DNA from: CATQHQ01 sp965243805
Lineage (GTDB): Bacteria > Gemmatimonadota > Gemmatimonadetes > Longimicrobiales > Gaopeijiaceae
Direction: 5' to 3'
Length of the DNA: 64,000 nt
Assembly: GCA_965243805.1 (NCBI GenBank)
Contig: OZ251577.1
Span: 1,674,001-1,738,000 of the forward strand
Shown here: in pieces, positions 26,892 through 35,090 of the stretch
How positions within the stretch are numbered: the stretch's first letter is position 1
How the letters are laid out: every line of letters begins with the position of its first letter
The notes under the pieces: model-generated
Databases searched by the model: none
Told to the model about the DNA's origin: nothing
What the model saw: the letters and a program-made list of their open reading frames with translations, nothing else
Translations under genes and position numbers: made by a program

Positions 26892-28201
26892 TCGCCCACC
26901 TCTACGTCCACGCCCCGTTCTGCGCCCGTCGGTGCGTCTACTGCGACTTTGCGGTCACGGTCGATCGCGCCCCCGCCGCCGCGCCCTGGCTGACGGCGAT
27001 CGGCCGGGAGTTCGAGACCCTTCGCGCGACAGGCGATCTCCCGATGGCGCCGAAGCTGGACACCCTCTATGTGGGCGGCGGCACCCCGTCGCTGCTGGAC
27101 CCCCGAGCGGTGGGGCAGCTGCTCGCCGTTCTGGGACGCGGCGGCCGAAACGTCAGCCCGATCTCTCCGTCGGAGGAGCTGGAGTGGACCGTCGAGGCCA
27201 ACCCCGAGTCCTTTACGGCGTCCGTAGCCCAGGAGTGGGCGTCGTCTGGCGTCAACCGCATCTCCTTCGGCGTCCAGTCCTTCGACCCCGGAGCGTTGGA
27301 GTGGATGGGCCGCCTGCACACGCCGTCCGACGCGGAGGCGGCAGTGGCGCGGGCCCGGGCCGCGGGCGTGGACAACTACTCCCTGGACCTGATCTTCGGG
27401 CTCCCCGACACCGTGTCCCGCTCATGGGAGACCGACCTTCGCCGAGCCCTCGATCTTTCGCCGCCTCACCTCTCCCTCTACGGCCTGACGGTTGAGGACG
27501 GGACCCGGCTCTTCCGCGACGTGGCCGCCGGTCGAACCCCATCGCCCTCCGGCGCACGCTATCGGGAGGAGTACCTGCAAGCCGCCGAGCTCCTCGCCGC
27601 CGCCGGGTACGAGCACTACGAGGTGTCCAACTTCGCCCTGCCGGGCCTCGCTTCCCGTCACAACCGCGCCTACTGGAGCGGCGCATCGTACCTGGGGCTG
27701 GGCAACGGCGCCCACAGCTTCCACGACGGCCAGCGCTGGTGGAACGAGCGGGAGTGGGAGGCCTACGCGGACATGGTAGTGGAGCGCGGCCACGGGCGGG
27801 CCGGCCAGGAGCGGGCGTCCCGGGAGCAGTCCCGCCTGGAATCGATCTGGCTGGGGCTGCGGACGGCGCAAGGGCTGAACGTGGCGGGCTCCGGGGAGCT
27901 GGACTGCCGGGGCCGACCGGGGGAGTGGGGCCAGCAAGCGGAGCGGGACCGACAAGCGGATCGGGACCGGCGAACGGATCGGCTCGCACGAAAGTGGGAA
28001 GCCCGGGGACTGGCCGTCTGCGACGAGAACGCCGTGCGCCTGACTCCCTCGGGCTGGCTCTTGCTGGACGAACTGGCGGTGGAGATGGACTTGGCCTTGA
28101 AGGACGGCGGAGAGGCCGCCACCCAGTTGACGCCCTCGCCGCCACCCGGTCATACCTGTCAGGCCCCAACAGCAATGTCCGGTGGTAGAGCGCAACGTTA
28201 G
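26888..28201 (+). CDS. hemW: Radical SAM heme chaperone HemW
   Basis: HemW is a HemN-like radical SAM protein thought to insert heme. The 437-residue protein has the 4Fe-4S motif C-x3-C-x2-C in PFCARRCVYCDF and lacks the extra Cys of true coproporphyrinogen dehydrogenase. It also has LYVGGGTPSLLD, ISFGVQSFDPG, YSLDLIFGLPD and the HemN C-terminal domain. A DNA-level repeat near 27930-27985 adds an Arg/Asp-rich insert (AERDRQADRDRRTDR) in that domain. The ATG overlaps the dprA stop by 4 bases. Confidence 0.92.
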   Translation: MIAHLYVHAPFCARRCVYCDFAVTVDRAPAAAPWLTAIGREFETLRATGDLPMAPKLDTLYVGGGTPSLLDPRAVGQLLAVLGRGGRNVSPISPSEELEWTVEANPESFTASVAQEWASSGVNRISFGVQSFDPGALEWMGRLHTPSDAEAAVARARAAGVDNYSLDLIFGLPDTVSRSWETDLRRALDLSPPHLSLYGLTVEDGTRLFRDVAAGRTPSPSGARYREEYLQAAELLAAAGYEHYEVSNFALPGLASRHNRAYWSGASYLGLGNGAHSFHDGQRWWNEREWEAYADMVVERGHGRAGQERASREQSRLESIWLGLRTAQGLNVAGSGELDCRGRPGEWGQQAERDRQADRDRRTDRLARKWEARGLAVCDENAVRLTPSGWLLLDELAVEMDLALKDGGEAATQLTPSPPPGHTCQAPTAMSGGRAQR

Positions 28202-29161
28202 GGCGGCGAGCACCCTCGCGATCGTGCTGCTCGCTTGCGCGGCCTGCGCTGAAGCGAGGTTGCCCGTACCTGCGGCTACCCTCGAGGAAGCGTTCATCAC
28301 GACTGGGGTGGTCGTGGTCGGCGAGGACGAAGCGGACTCCATCGCCGAGGTGGGCTCCTTCGCCGAACGAGCAAACGGCGGGTTCGTGATCGGAGACAGG
28401 CTGTTGCCCCGAGTACGGACCTACGACGAACAAGGTGGCCTGGAGGCCGCGTTCGGCAGGTTCGGAGAGGGCCCCTGGGAGTTCTACAGGATCACTTCCG
28501 TGGGTGAGACGGCAGAGGGCGGAATCGTCGTCATCGGCAGCAAGGACTACCGGACGCTCCACTACTTCGGAGCCGACTTGCAGCCCGACACGGCGGTAGA
28601 GTTCCCTGGACCGGTCATCAGCCTCGCGCCCGTCGGCTCGGCAGTCGGCTCGGCGTCGGATGTCGTCTTGGCGATGCACATGCCCGGCTTCCTCGACGCT
28701 CGGACGCCGCAGCTCCACTTGGCCAGCAAAGAGGGCCTCGGGTGGAGCAGTTGGCTGCTCCCCTACGACCCGGAAGAACGGCCCTACTGGACATCCCTCA
28801 GCCGCAACGCCTTCGTTGTCGCCGGCGACTCGGTCTACGCCGCTACGTCCATCGTGTATCCCGTAACTGTGCTGAATGCAACGACGGGAGACTCGCTTGG
28901 GGGTCTTGGGAATCCGGCGGCCTCGTTCAAGCAGCTTCCGGCGTTCAAGTACGGCCGTTCGACGGGCCAATGAGCAGACGAGTGGTGCACACGCACTTGG
29001 AGGTCTACGATCGCCACACGGGAGCCAAGCTCTACGGGGATGTGCCCTTGCCCGAGGGCGCCCAGGTGCTGGGCGGCGGCCGGCATCTGCACGTGCTGCT
29101 CGACAAGGACTTTCCACCGTGGCGGATCGCCAGAATGAGTGTCGCGCCACGCCAAGAATGA
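28182..29161 (+). pseudogene. 6-bladed beta-propeller lipoprotein, frameshifted near the 3' end
   Basis: A GTG at 28182 inside the hemW end opens a lipoprotein signal (LAIVLLACAAC) and a propeller protein with the signature AFGRFGEGPWEFYR. The first frame stops at 28973 after 263 residues, short for the family. The adjacent frame continues with the missing C-terminal blades (HTHLEVYDRHTGAKLYGD, then VLGGGRHLHVLLD) to a stop at 29161. Adding one G to the GGG at 28964-28966 joins the two parts. Either a recent pseudogene or a one-base sequencing error is possible. The 3' end contains an 18-bp repeat. Confidence 0.65.
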
Positions 29162-29172
29162 GTGTCGTGCCA
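29132..29172. repeat. 18-bp direct repeat
   Basis: The sequence agaatgagtgtcgcgcca (29132-29149) recurs with one mismatch at 29155-29172, across the 3' end of the broken propeller gene. Confidence 0.75.
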
Positions 29173-29203
29173 TGTCGCGACGAGGTGCCACCCGGTTGAC
29201 GCT

Positions 29204-29220
29204 TTCGCCAACAGGGCGAA
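29204..29220 (+). promoter_or_regulatory. Inverted repeat upstream of hrcA
   Basis: TTCGCC and GGCGAA form a perfect 6-bp inverted repeat with a 5-base spacer, directly after a -35-like TTGACG (29196-29201) and 9 bases before the hrcA ATG. No canonical CIRCE operator (TTAGCACTC-N9-GAGTGCTAA) is visible, so this could be a divergent operator or chance. Confidence 0.3.
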
Positions 29221-29229
29221 TTTGAGTAC

Positions 29230-30285
29230 ATGAAGTCGCGAAGCTTGTCCGTCGCTCCCCTGACGGAGCGGGAGACCATGGTGCTGGAGGCGGTCGTCCG
29301 CACCTACGTGGACACCGCCGAGCCGGCCGGAAGCCGCACGCTGGCCCGGCGCTTCGACTTCGGCGTGTCCTCGGCCACGATCCGCAACACGATGGCGGAC
29401 CTGGAGGACGACGGTTACCTGACCCACCCCCACACCTCCGCCGGGCGGGTCCCAACCGACCTGGGCTACCGCTTCTTCGTGGATCGGGTGGTGCAGCCCG
29501 GCGCCCTCGACCCTGCCGAGAAGGCGCGGATCGAACAGGAGCTCTGCTCCGGCGACTCCACCGTGGAGCAGGTGCTGCAGAACGCGACCCGGGCACTGAG
29601 CGTTCTCGTCAATGAGCTGGGCGTCGGGTCGGTTCCGGCGCTGGACAACGCCCGCCTGGAGAAAATCGACCTGATCCGGGTCTCGTCCAACAAAGTGCTC
29701 ATGGTGGCCACGGTGCGGAGCGGGATCGTGCGGACGGTGTACGTGGACCTTCCCGGCGAAGCCCCGACCGAGGTGCTCGAAGGGCTCCAGCAGGTGCTGA
29801 ACGAGCGCTTGGCCGGTCTGGCCTTCGCGGAGATCCGCAAGTCGTTCGGCGAGCGCCTTCGGGACGCGGTGGACGACTCTTCGGCCCAGGACGTGCTGAA
29901 CATCTTCATCGAGTCCAGCGACGAGTTCTTCGGGGCGGGCTCCGATGCCGCCGACGAAGTGGTGCTGGGTCAGACCTCCGCCATCGCCGCCCAGCCCGAG
30001 TTCTCCACCAGCGAGCGGCTCAAGGAGCTGATCGCCCTCACGGAGCGGAAGAAGCTGCTGGCCCGGGTGCTGGGCACGCGAGCCACGGCGTCGGGACCCC
30101 ACGTCACCATCGGCGCCGAGCACGTTCCGGAGCTGGCCGGCTTCACGCTGGTCACGTCGGGCTACGAGCTGGGCGGCCTTCGCGGCGTCGTGGGGGTGAT
30201 CGGACCCACCCGGATGCCGTACGAAAAGGTGATCGCCATCGTGGACTACACGTCCTCGCTGGTCACCCGGATGCTGGAACCCTAG
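29230..30285 (+). CDS. hrcA: Heat-inducible transcription repressor HrcA
   Basis: HrcA represses chaperone genes by binding CIRCE operators and is kept folded by GroEL. The 351-residue protein has the winged-helix DNA-binding domain (TLARRFDFGVSSATIRNTMA, then DLEDDGYLTHPHTSAGRVPT), a dimerization/GAF-like middle, and the typical C-terminal block (GVIGPTRMPYEKVIAIVDYT). The length is normal. It is followed after 28 bases by dnaJ. The grpE and dnaK genes that often sit between them are absent here. Confidence 0.94.
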   Translation: MKSRSLSVAPLTERETMVLEAVVRTYVDTAEPAGSRTLARRFDFGVSSATIRNTMADLEDDGYLTHPHTSAGRVPTDLGYRFFVDRVVQPGALDPAEKARIEQELCSGDSTVEQVLQNATRALSVLVNELGVGSVPALDNARLEKIDLIRVSSNKVLMVATVRSGIVRTVYVDLPGEAPTEVLEGLQQVLNERLAGLAFAEIRKSFGERLRDAVDDSSAQDVLNIFIESSDEFFGAGSDAADEVVLGQTSAIAAQPEFSTSERLKELIALTERKKLLARVLGTRATASGPHVTIGAEHVPELAGFTLVTSGYELGGLRGVVGVIGPTRMPYEKVIAIVDYTSSLVTRMLEP

Positions 30286-30313
30286 GGCCAACGCGCACGC
30301 GCTCCGAACGACC

Positions 30314-31468
30314 GTGTCCGACTACTACGAGCGACTGGGCGTCTCCCGGGACGCCAGCGTGGACCAGATCAAGAAGGCGTACCGCAAGGTGGCGCTGAAG
30401 CACCATCCCGACCGGAACGCCGGCTCCAAGGAAGCCGAGGCTCGCTTCAAGGAGGCGACGGAGGCGTACGAAGTGCTCCGGGACGAGGAGAAGCGGGCGC
30501 GCTACGACCGGTACGGCGTAGAGGGGTTGAGGGGCCGCGGCTTCTCGGGAGGGTTCGACTTCTCGGACGCGCTCAACGTCTTCATGCGGGACTTCGGCGG
30601 CGGATTCGGGGGCGGATTCGGCGGCTTGGAGGACCTCTTCGGCGGCCGGCGGCGGTCCAGCGAGCCTGCCCGGGGCAAGGCGTTGCGGATCACCATCCCG
30701 CTGACGCTGGCGGAAGTGCTCACGGGCGTGACCAAGACGATCAACGTGGCCGTGCTGAACCTGTGCGGCGAGTGCCGGGGGACCGGGGTGCGGGGCGGCG
30801 GCCAGCCCTCCGCCTGTCCCAACTGCGGAGGCGCGGGCCAGGAGCGCCGGGTTGAGCGCTCGGTCTTCGGCCAGTTCGTGAGCGTCGCTCCCTGCGCCCG
30901 TTGCCGGGGCCAGGGCACGATCGTGGCGGACCACTGCACCCGCTGCCGAGGGGAAGGGAGAACCCGAGGCAAGCGCAAGCTGAAAGTGCGGGTCCCCCCC
31001 GGCGTGTCGTCGGAGAACTACATCACCCTGCGCGGCGAGGGGAACGTGGGGCCTCGGGGCGGTCCCCGCGGCGACGTGGTGGCCCTTCTGAACGTGGAGG
31101 AGGACCCCCGTTTCCGGCGGGACGGGAACGACTTGGTCGCCGAAGTGCCGGTCACCTTCGCCCAGGCCGCCCTCGGCGACCGCGTCGCCGTGCCCACGTT
31201 GGAGGGCGAGGAGCAGCTCCAGGTGCCGGCGGGGGTGCAGAGCGGCACGACGATGCGCATCCGCGGCGAGGGGCTTCCCGACGTGAATGGGCGGGGGGAG
31301 CGCGGGGACTTGCTCGCCCGGCTGGTGGTGTGGGTCCCGGATCGTCTCGCGCCCGAGCAGGAGCGGCTGATCCGCCAGCTTCGCGAACTGGAGGACCCGC
31401 CTCCCGACAAGGTGAAGCCGGACTCGCGCCGGGGCTTCTGGGATCGAGTGAAGGACGCGCTGGGCTGA
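30314..31468 (+). CDS. dnaJ: Chaperone protein DnaJ
   Basis: DnaJ is the Hsp40 co-chaperone that stimulates DnaK ATPase. The 384-residue protein has all type I parts: a J domain (DYYERLGVSRDASVDQIKKA, with the HPD tripeptide in KHHPDRNAG), a Gly/Phe-rich region (RDFGGGFGGGFGG), four CxxCxGxG zinc motifs (CGECRGTG, CPNCGGAG, CARCRGQG, CTRCRGEG) and the client-binding C-terminal domains. It starts at GTG 30314, immediately before the J domain. Confidence 0.95.
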   Translation: MSDYYERLGVSRDASVDQIKKAYRKVALKHHPDRNAGSKEAEARFKEATEAYEVLRDEEKRARYDRYGVEGLRGRGFSGGFDFSDALNVFMRDFGGGFGGGFGGLEDLFGGRRRSSEPARGKALRITIPLTLAEVLTGVTKTINVAVLNLCGECRGTGVRGGGQPSACPNCGGAGQERRVERSVFGQFVSVAPCARCRGQGTIVADHCTRCRGEGRTRGKRKLKVRVPPGVSSENYITLRGEGNVGPRGGPRGDVVALLNVEEDPRFRRDGNDLVAEVPVTFAQAALGDRVAVPTLEGEEQLQVPAGVQSGTTMRIRGEGLPDVNGRGERGDLLARLVVWVPDRLAPEQERLIRQLRELEDPPPDKVKPDSRRGFWDRVKDALG

Positions 31469-31517
31469 ATCGGCGGCCGGCCTCGCCCAGCCGGCCCGTC
31501 TCGCCCGCCGGCCCGCC

Positions 31518-32993
31518 TTACCGCGTGTAGAGCAGCAGCACTCCGTTGGAGGCTCTTTCGCCGTAGAGAACGGTGGCGTCCATCGGCGTGATGAACTGAA
31601 GGCGGCGGATGTCGAGGGGGTTCAGTTCGTAGAGGAAGAACGCCGGGTTCGGCACCGGCGTGTCGTTGATGCGCACCTCGACCATGTTGCAGGTGTTGGC
31701 TCCGCCGGCACTACGAGCGCGAGCCAGCTGGACACACACGCCCATCTGCGGGCGCCCGAACACATCCGGCAGGAACGTCTCGGAGACCAGCAGCCCCGGC
31801 ATCTGGACCCGACGGGCGAGAGCGGCGAAGTCCGTCACGCGGGGGCCAACCGAGTCCATCTGGGCTTCGGTGAAGCCGGCGAACCGGATCCCGGTCGTGG
31901 TCGTGATCTCGGCGCCGCGTCGCCGGCCCGTCACCACCAGCGGCTCCAGCACGATCGCCTCGGTGGAGAGCGCGATCTCCAATCCCAGCGCCTCGTTGCT
32001 GAACACGGTGAGGGAGTCGGTGCGCGTGGCGTATCCCAGGAAGTCGGTGCGCACCACCTGCCGGCCCGGCGGCACGCCCGTAAAGCCGAAGACGCCCGCC
32101 GAGTCGGTGAGCGTGGTGAACGGAGACCCGAGAAGGGAGACTTGGGCGCCCTGGATCGGGGCCGACGTGACCCAATCGTGCACCGTGCCCGTGATCGTCA
32201 CCGGCTCCGAGATCGGGATCGCCACGTCCAGCAGCTGGGCGCCCCGCCGGGAGACGACCATGGGGAGCGCCTGGTTGCGCCCGAAGGTCGCCTGCACGGT
32301 GATCCCGTCGCCCAGCTCCAGGTTGCACAGCCGGTACTCGCCCGCCGTTTCGGTTCGGGCCTCGGCCACCACCGTCCGCCGCCGCAAGATGCCGGTCTCT
32401 TCGCCGAGCACGGCCACCACCGCGCTGGGCAGGGGCACCCCGGTCAGGGCGTCGGTCACCACACCACCAATCGACGTGTCCCCGGTCCCCTCCTGTCCCG
32501 AGCACCAAGCCGCAAGGATCGTGGGCCGAGAAGGCGTCGCCAGGTACACCTCCGAGACCCTTTGGTCCGTCACCACGACCGACTGGGACGAGCCGTTCAC
32601 GCCGAGAGTCCCCAAGCGTGGATGGAAGAACCACACCATATGCTCGCCCGCGGGCACTTCGTCGAGCCGGAAGCGCCCCTCCTCGTCGCTCTCCCCGGTT
32701 GCTGGCGTGCCCATCACCGCAACTCGCGCCCCCGCCAGTGGCTCGCTCCGAGTGCTGTCGAAGACGAGCCCCACCACGGTTCCGCCGGCTTGGTCGCTTT
32801 CCTGCCCAAGGCCCGCGACTGGGGATGCCGCGGCTCCCGCCACCAGCGGTGCCGCGGCTCCCGCCATCGGGATTGCCGCGACTCCCGCGGCCGCTCCCAA
32901 GACGACGGCCAGCGCGACTGCAAGCGCAACCGGCAGCTTGGCGGCCAGGGACGCTGGGCGTGCTCGAACGGTTCTGCGGCGCGAGTTCGTCAT
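31518..32993 (-). CDS. Exported carboxypeptidase-regulatory-like protein with TonB-plug-like end
   Basis: The product of about 491 residues has a signal peptide (LPVALAVALAVVLGAAAGVA), then two or three carboxypeptidase-regulatory-like (transthyretin-type) beta domains: VVGLVFDSTRSEPLAGARVA, GGVVTDALTGVPLPSAVVAV and TGTVHDWVTSAPIQGAQVSL. The C-terminal region ends in MDATVLYGERASNGVLLLYT, which resembles the end of a TonB-dependent receptor plug domain. No beta-barrel follows, so it is not a complete receptor. An Ala/Val-rich repeat (MAGAAAPLVAGAAA) follows the signal. Two start codons, 32993 and 33014, arose from a 21-bp tandem duplication; I chose the downstream one. Confidence 0.72.
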   Translation of the reverse strand: MTNSRRRTVRARPASLAAKLPVALAVALAVVLGAAAGVAAIPMAGAAAPLVAGAAASPVAGLGQESDQAGGTVVGLVFDSTRSEPLAGARVAVMGTPATGESDEEGRFRLDEVPAGEHMVWFFHPRLGTLGVNGSSQSVVVTDQRVSEVYLATPSRPTILAAWCSGQEGTGDTSIGGVVTDALTGVPLPSAVVAVLGEETGILRRRTVVAEARTETAGEYRLCNLELGDGITVQATFGRNQALPMVVSRRGAQLLDVAIPISEPVTITGTVHDWVTSAPIQGAQVSLLGSPFTTLTDSAGVFGFTGVPPGRQVVRTDFLGYATRTDSLTVFSNEALGLEIALSTEAIVLEPLVVTGRRRGAEITTTTGIRFAGFTEAQMDSVGPRVTDFAALARRVQMPGLLVSETFLPDVFGRPQMGVCVQLARARSAGGANTCNMVEVRINDTPVPNPAFFLYELNPLDIRRLQFITPMDATVLYGERASNGVLLLYTR

Positions 32994-33027
32994 GATCCAG
33001 GTCGGCTTCGTCATGATCCAGGTCGGC
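32986..33027. repeat. Perfect 21-bp tandem duplication covering a start codon
   Basis: A 21-bp unit beginning ttcgtcatgatccaggtcgg is present twice in tandem (32986-33006 and 33007-33027). It contains the initiator ATG (minus strand) and its upstream context, so the exported protein gene has two identical start regions seven codons apart. Confidence 0.9.
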
Positions 33028-33127
33028 TCCGCTGGTGGTCCTGCTCCTCTCTGCAAGCTATCAAGATCGCATCTCTCCCGCCGGACCAGCACGTTCGCCC
33101 CGGACCGGCGCACCTTTCCCGCCGGAC

Positions 33128-33133
33128 TATATT
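33128..33133 (+). promoter_or_regulatory. Probable -10 element of the yebC-ruvCAB operon
   Basis: TATATT is a near-consensus -10 hexamer 36 bases before the yebC GTG in an otherwise GC-rich leader. A good -35 is not visible at 16-18 bases upstream. Confidence 0.4.
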
Positions 33134-33169
33134 TTGGGGCAACGCCGCAACGCTACGCGGAGGGAGGCC

Positions 33170-33916
33170 GTGGCAGGACACAGCAAGTGGGCGCAGATCA
33201 AGCGGAAGAAGGCGGTCAACGACCAGAAGCGGGGCCAAGTCTTCACCAAGCTCATCCGCGAACTCACGGTGGCAGCCCGAGAGTCCGGCGGCGACCCCAA
33301 CTTCAACCCTCGCCTCCGGCTGGCCGTGGACACCGCCAAGGCCGCCAACATGCCCCAGGACAATATCGACCGTGCGATCAAGCGGGGGACGGGCGAGCTG
33401 GAAGGGGTCCGCTACGAAGAGGTCGCCTACGAGGGCTACGGACCCGGCGGCGTTGCGCTGTACATCGAGACCCTGACCGACAACCAGCGGCGCACCGTGG
33501 CCGCAGTCCGCCACATCCTGGACAAGAACGGCGGCAACCTGGGCACCGCCGGCTCCGTGGCGTGGCAGTTCGAGAGGCGGGGCGTGATCTGCGTGGAGTG
33601 CGAGGCCGCGGAGGAGGATGTGGTCTTCGAGGCGGCGGTGGAGGCCGGCGCCGACGACGTGGCCAGGGAGGGAAACGAGTACGTGGTGACCACCGAGCCC
33701 GCCGTCCTCCACGAGGTGCGGAAGGCTTTGGACGGCGCGGGCGTCCCGGTGGCGTCGGCGCAACTGGTCATGGCGGCGAAGAACGATGTGGGCGTCGGAG
33801 GGCGCGAAGGCGACCGGCTGCTCAAGCTGCTGGAAGCACTGGACGACCACGAGGATGTGCAGCAGGTCCACTCCAACGCCGATCTGGACGAAGCGGTGCT
33901 GGCGCGGAGAGTGTGA
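33170..33916 (+). CDS. yebC: YebC/PmpR family transcription/translation factor
   Basis: The 248-residue protein has the conserved N-terminus GHSKWAQIKRKKAVNDQKRG, the block NMPQDNIDRAIKRGTGE, then YEGYGPGGVALYIETLTDN and GTAGSVAWQFERRGVI. YebC proteins have been described as transcription factors and, more recently, as translation factors that help at proline stretches. The GTG at 33170 follows a strong GGAGGGAGG site. Its position ahead of ruvCAB is the classic arrangement. Confidence 0.95.
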   Translation: MAGHSKWAQIKRKKAVNDQKRGQVFTKLIRELTVAARESGGDPNFNPRLRLAVDTAKAANMPQDNIDRAIKRGTGELEGVRYEEVAYEGYGPGGVALYIETLTDNQRRTVAAVRHILDKNGGNLGTAGSVAWQFERRGVICVECEAAEEDVVFEAAVEAGADDVAREGNEYVVTTEPAVLHEVRKALDGAGVPVASAQLVMAAKNDVGVGGREGDRLLKLLEALDDHEDVQQVHSNADLDEAVLARRV

Positions 33917-34416
33917 CGCTGCTGGGCGTGGACCCGGGAACAGCCGCCACCGGCTTCGGCGTGGTTCGGGTGAACCGTCGGAGGCGGGCCGAGCTGCTGG
34001 AGTGCGGGGTCGTGCGCACGTCGGCGCGGGCCTCGCTGCCCATTCGGCTGCGCGAGATCCACGAGGCCGTGTGCGAACTGCTGGCCGAGTTCCGCCCCGT
34101 TGCGGTCTCCGTCGAGAACGTCTTCCAGGGCAAGAACGTCCGCAGCGCCCTCACCCTGGGCCACGCCCGAGGCGTCATCGTGCTGGCGGCGGCGCTGCGC
34201 GACGTGGAGGTGGTGGAGTACACCCCCCGCGAGATCAAGCGGGCCGTGGTGGGCACCGGTGCCGCCACCAAGGAGCAAGTCGCCTACATGGTCCAGCGCC
34301 ACCTGCGCCTCCGCTCCGCACCTCGTCCCAGCGATGCCGCCGACGGGGTGGCCGCCGCACTCTGCCACGGCCTCAAGGGCGCCTTGCCTGGCCTCCCGGG
34401 CGTGCCCGGAACGTGA
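33913..34416 (+). CDS. ruvC: Holliday junction resolvase RuvC
   Basis: RuvC is the Mg-dependent nuclease that resolves Holliday junctions. The 167-residue protein has the acidic tetrad of the RNase H-like fold: LLGVDPGTAATGFG (Asp 7), AVSVENVFQGKN (Glu), and the C-terminal SDAADGVAAALCH. The GTG at 33913 overlaps the yebC TGA by 4 bases (GTGA). Confidence 0.96.
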   Translation: MTLLGVDPGTAATGFGVVRVNRRRRAELLECGVVRTSARASLPIRLREIHEAVCELLAEFRPVAVSVENVFQGKNVRSALTLGHARGVIVLAAALRDVEVVEYTPREIKRAVVGTGAATKEQVAYMVQRHLRLRSAPRPSDAADGVAAALCHGLKGALPGLPGVPGT

Positions 34417-34426
34417 TCGTGACCAC

Positions 34427-35083
34427 GTGATCAGCCGCATCCGCGGGGAGGTACTGGAGGCCGACGCAGGCCGCGTCGAAGTCCTGGTGCCGGGCGGCGT
34501 CGCCTACGAAGTGCAGGTGCCGCAGACCGTCTTCGAGCGCCTTCCCGCGACGGGCTCCCAGGTGGACCTGAAGACGGTGCTCGTGGTCCGCGAGGACGCC
34601 CAAAGTCTATTCGGCTTCTTGGAGGACTACGAGCGGACGCTCTTCACCCGCCTGTGCACCACGCCCAAGGTGGGCGCGAAGGTGGCGCTGGCGATGATGA
34701 GCACCTACCCCACGGGACGGCTGGCCCAGATTCTGGCCGAGAAGGACACGCAGGCGCTCACCCGCGTGGGCGGAGTGGGCAAGAAGCTGGCGGACCTGGC
34801 GGTCGTGCACTTGGCGGACAAGGTGCAGGACCTGTTGGACGCCGACGCCCGAAGCGGCCCCAAGTCGGCTCGCGAGCACGAGGCCGTCGCCGCGCTCGTG
34901 GGCTTGGGGTACTCACGGGGCGACGCCGAGAGGGCGGTGCGAGACGCGGTGGGTCCCGGCGGCCCGCGCACGGCCGAGGAGCTGATCCGCCATGTCCTGG
35001 CGCAGCGGGGCGGTCCCAGGAGCAGTCCCAGCGGCGGTCCCAGGGGCGGCGGTCCCAGAGGCAGCGGTCCCAGCGGCGGATGA
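34427..35083 (+). CDS. ruvA: Holliday junction branch migration protein RuvA
   Basis: RuvA binds the four-way junction and recruits RuvB. The 218-residue protein has the OB-fold start (ISRIRGEVLEADAGRVEVLV), HhH motifs (LCTTPKVGAKVALAMM and LTRVGGVGKKLADL) and the C-terminal UBA-like domain. The last 25 residues are a Gly/Pro/Ser repeat (GGPRGGGPRGSGPSGG) encoded by imperfect repeats at about 35022-35080, absent from typical RuvA. The start is GTG 34427, within a repeated acgtgatc. Confidence 0.94.
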   Translation: MISRIRGEVLEADAGRVEVLVPGGVAYEVQVPQTVFERLPATGSQVDLKTVLVVREDAQSLFGFLEDYERTLFTRLCTTPKVGAKVALAMMSTYPTGRLAQILAEKDTQALTRVGGVGKKLADLAVVHLADKVQDLLDADARSGPKSAREHEAVAALVGLGYSRGDAERAVRDAVGPGGPRTAEELIRHVLAQRGGPRSSPSGGPRGGGPRGSGPSGG

Positions 35084-35090
35084 CGGGTCC

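Noticed and set aside
29173..29229. CIRCE operator upstream of hrcA
   Set aside because: The TTAGCACTC-N9-GAGTGCTAA pattern is not present; only an unrelated short inverted repeat is seen.
31469..31517. Intrinsic terminator between dnaJ and the convergent gene
   Set aside because: The region is repeat-rich in GGCC but has no T-run, and its hairpins are not distinctive for this composition.
31518..32993. TonB-dependent receptor
   Set aside because: Only regulatory-like domains and a plug-like end are present; the C-terminal beta-barrel is missing.
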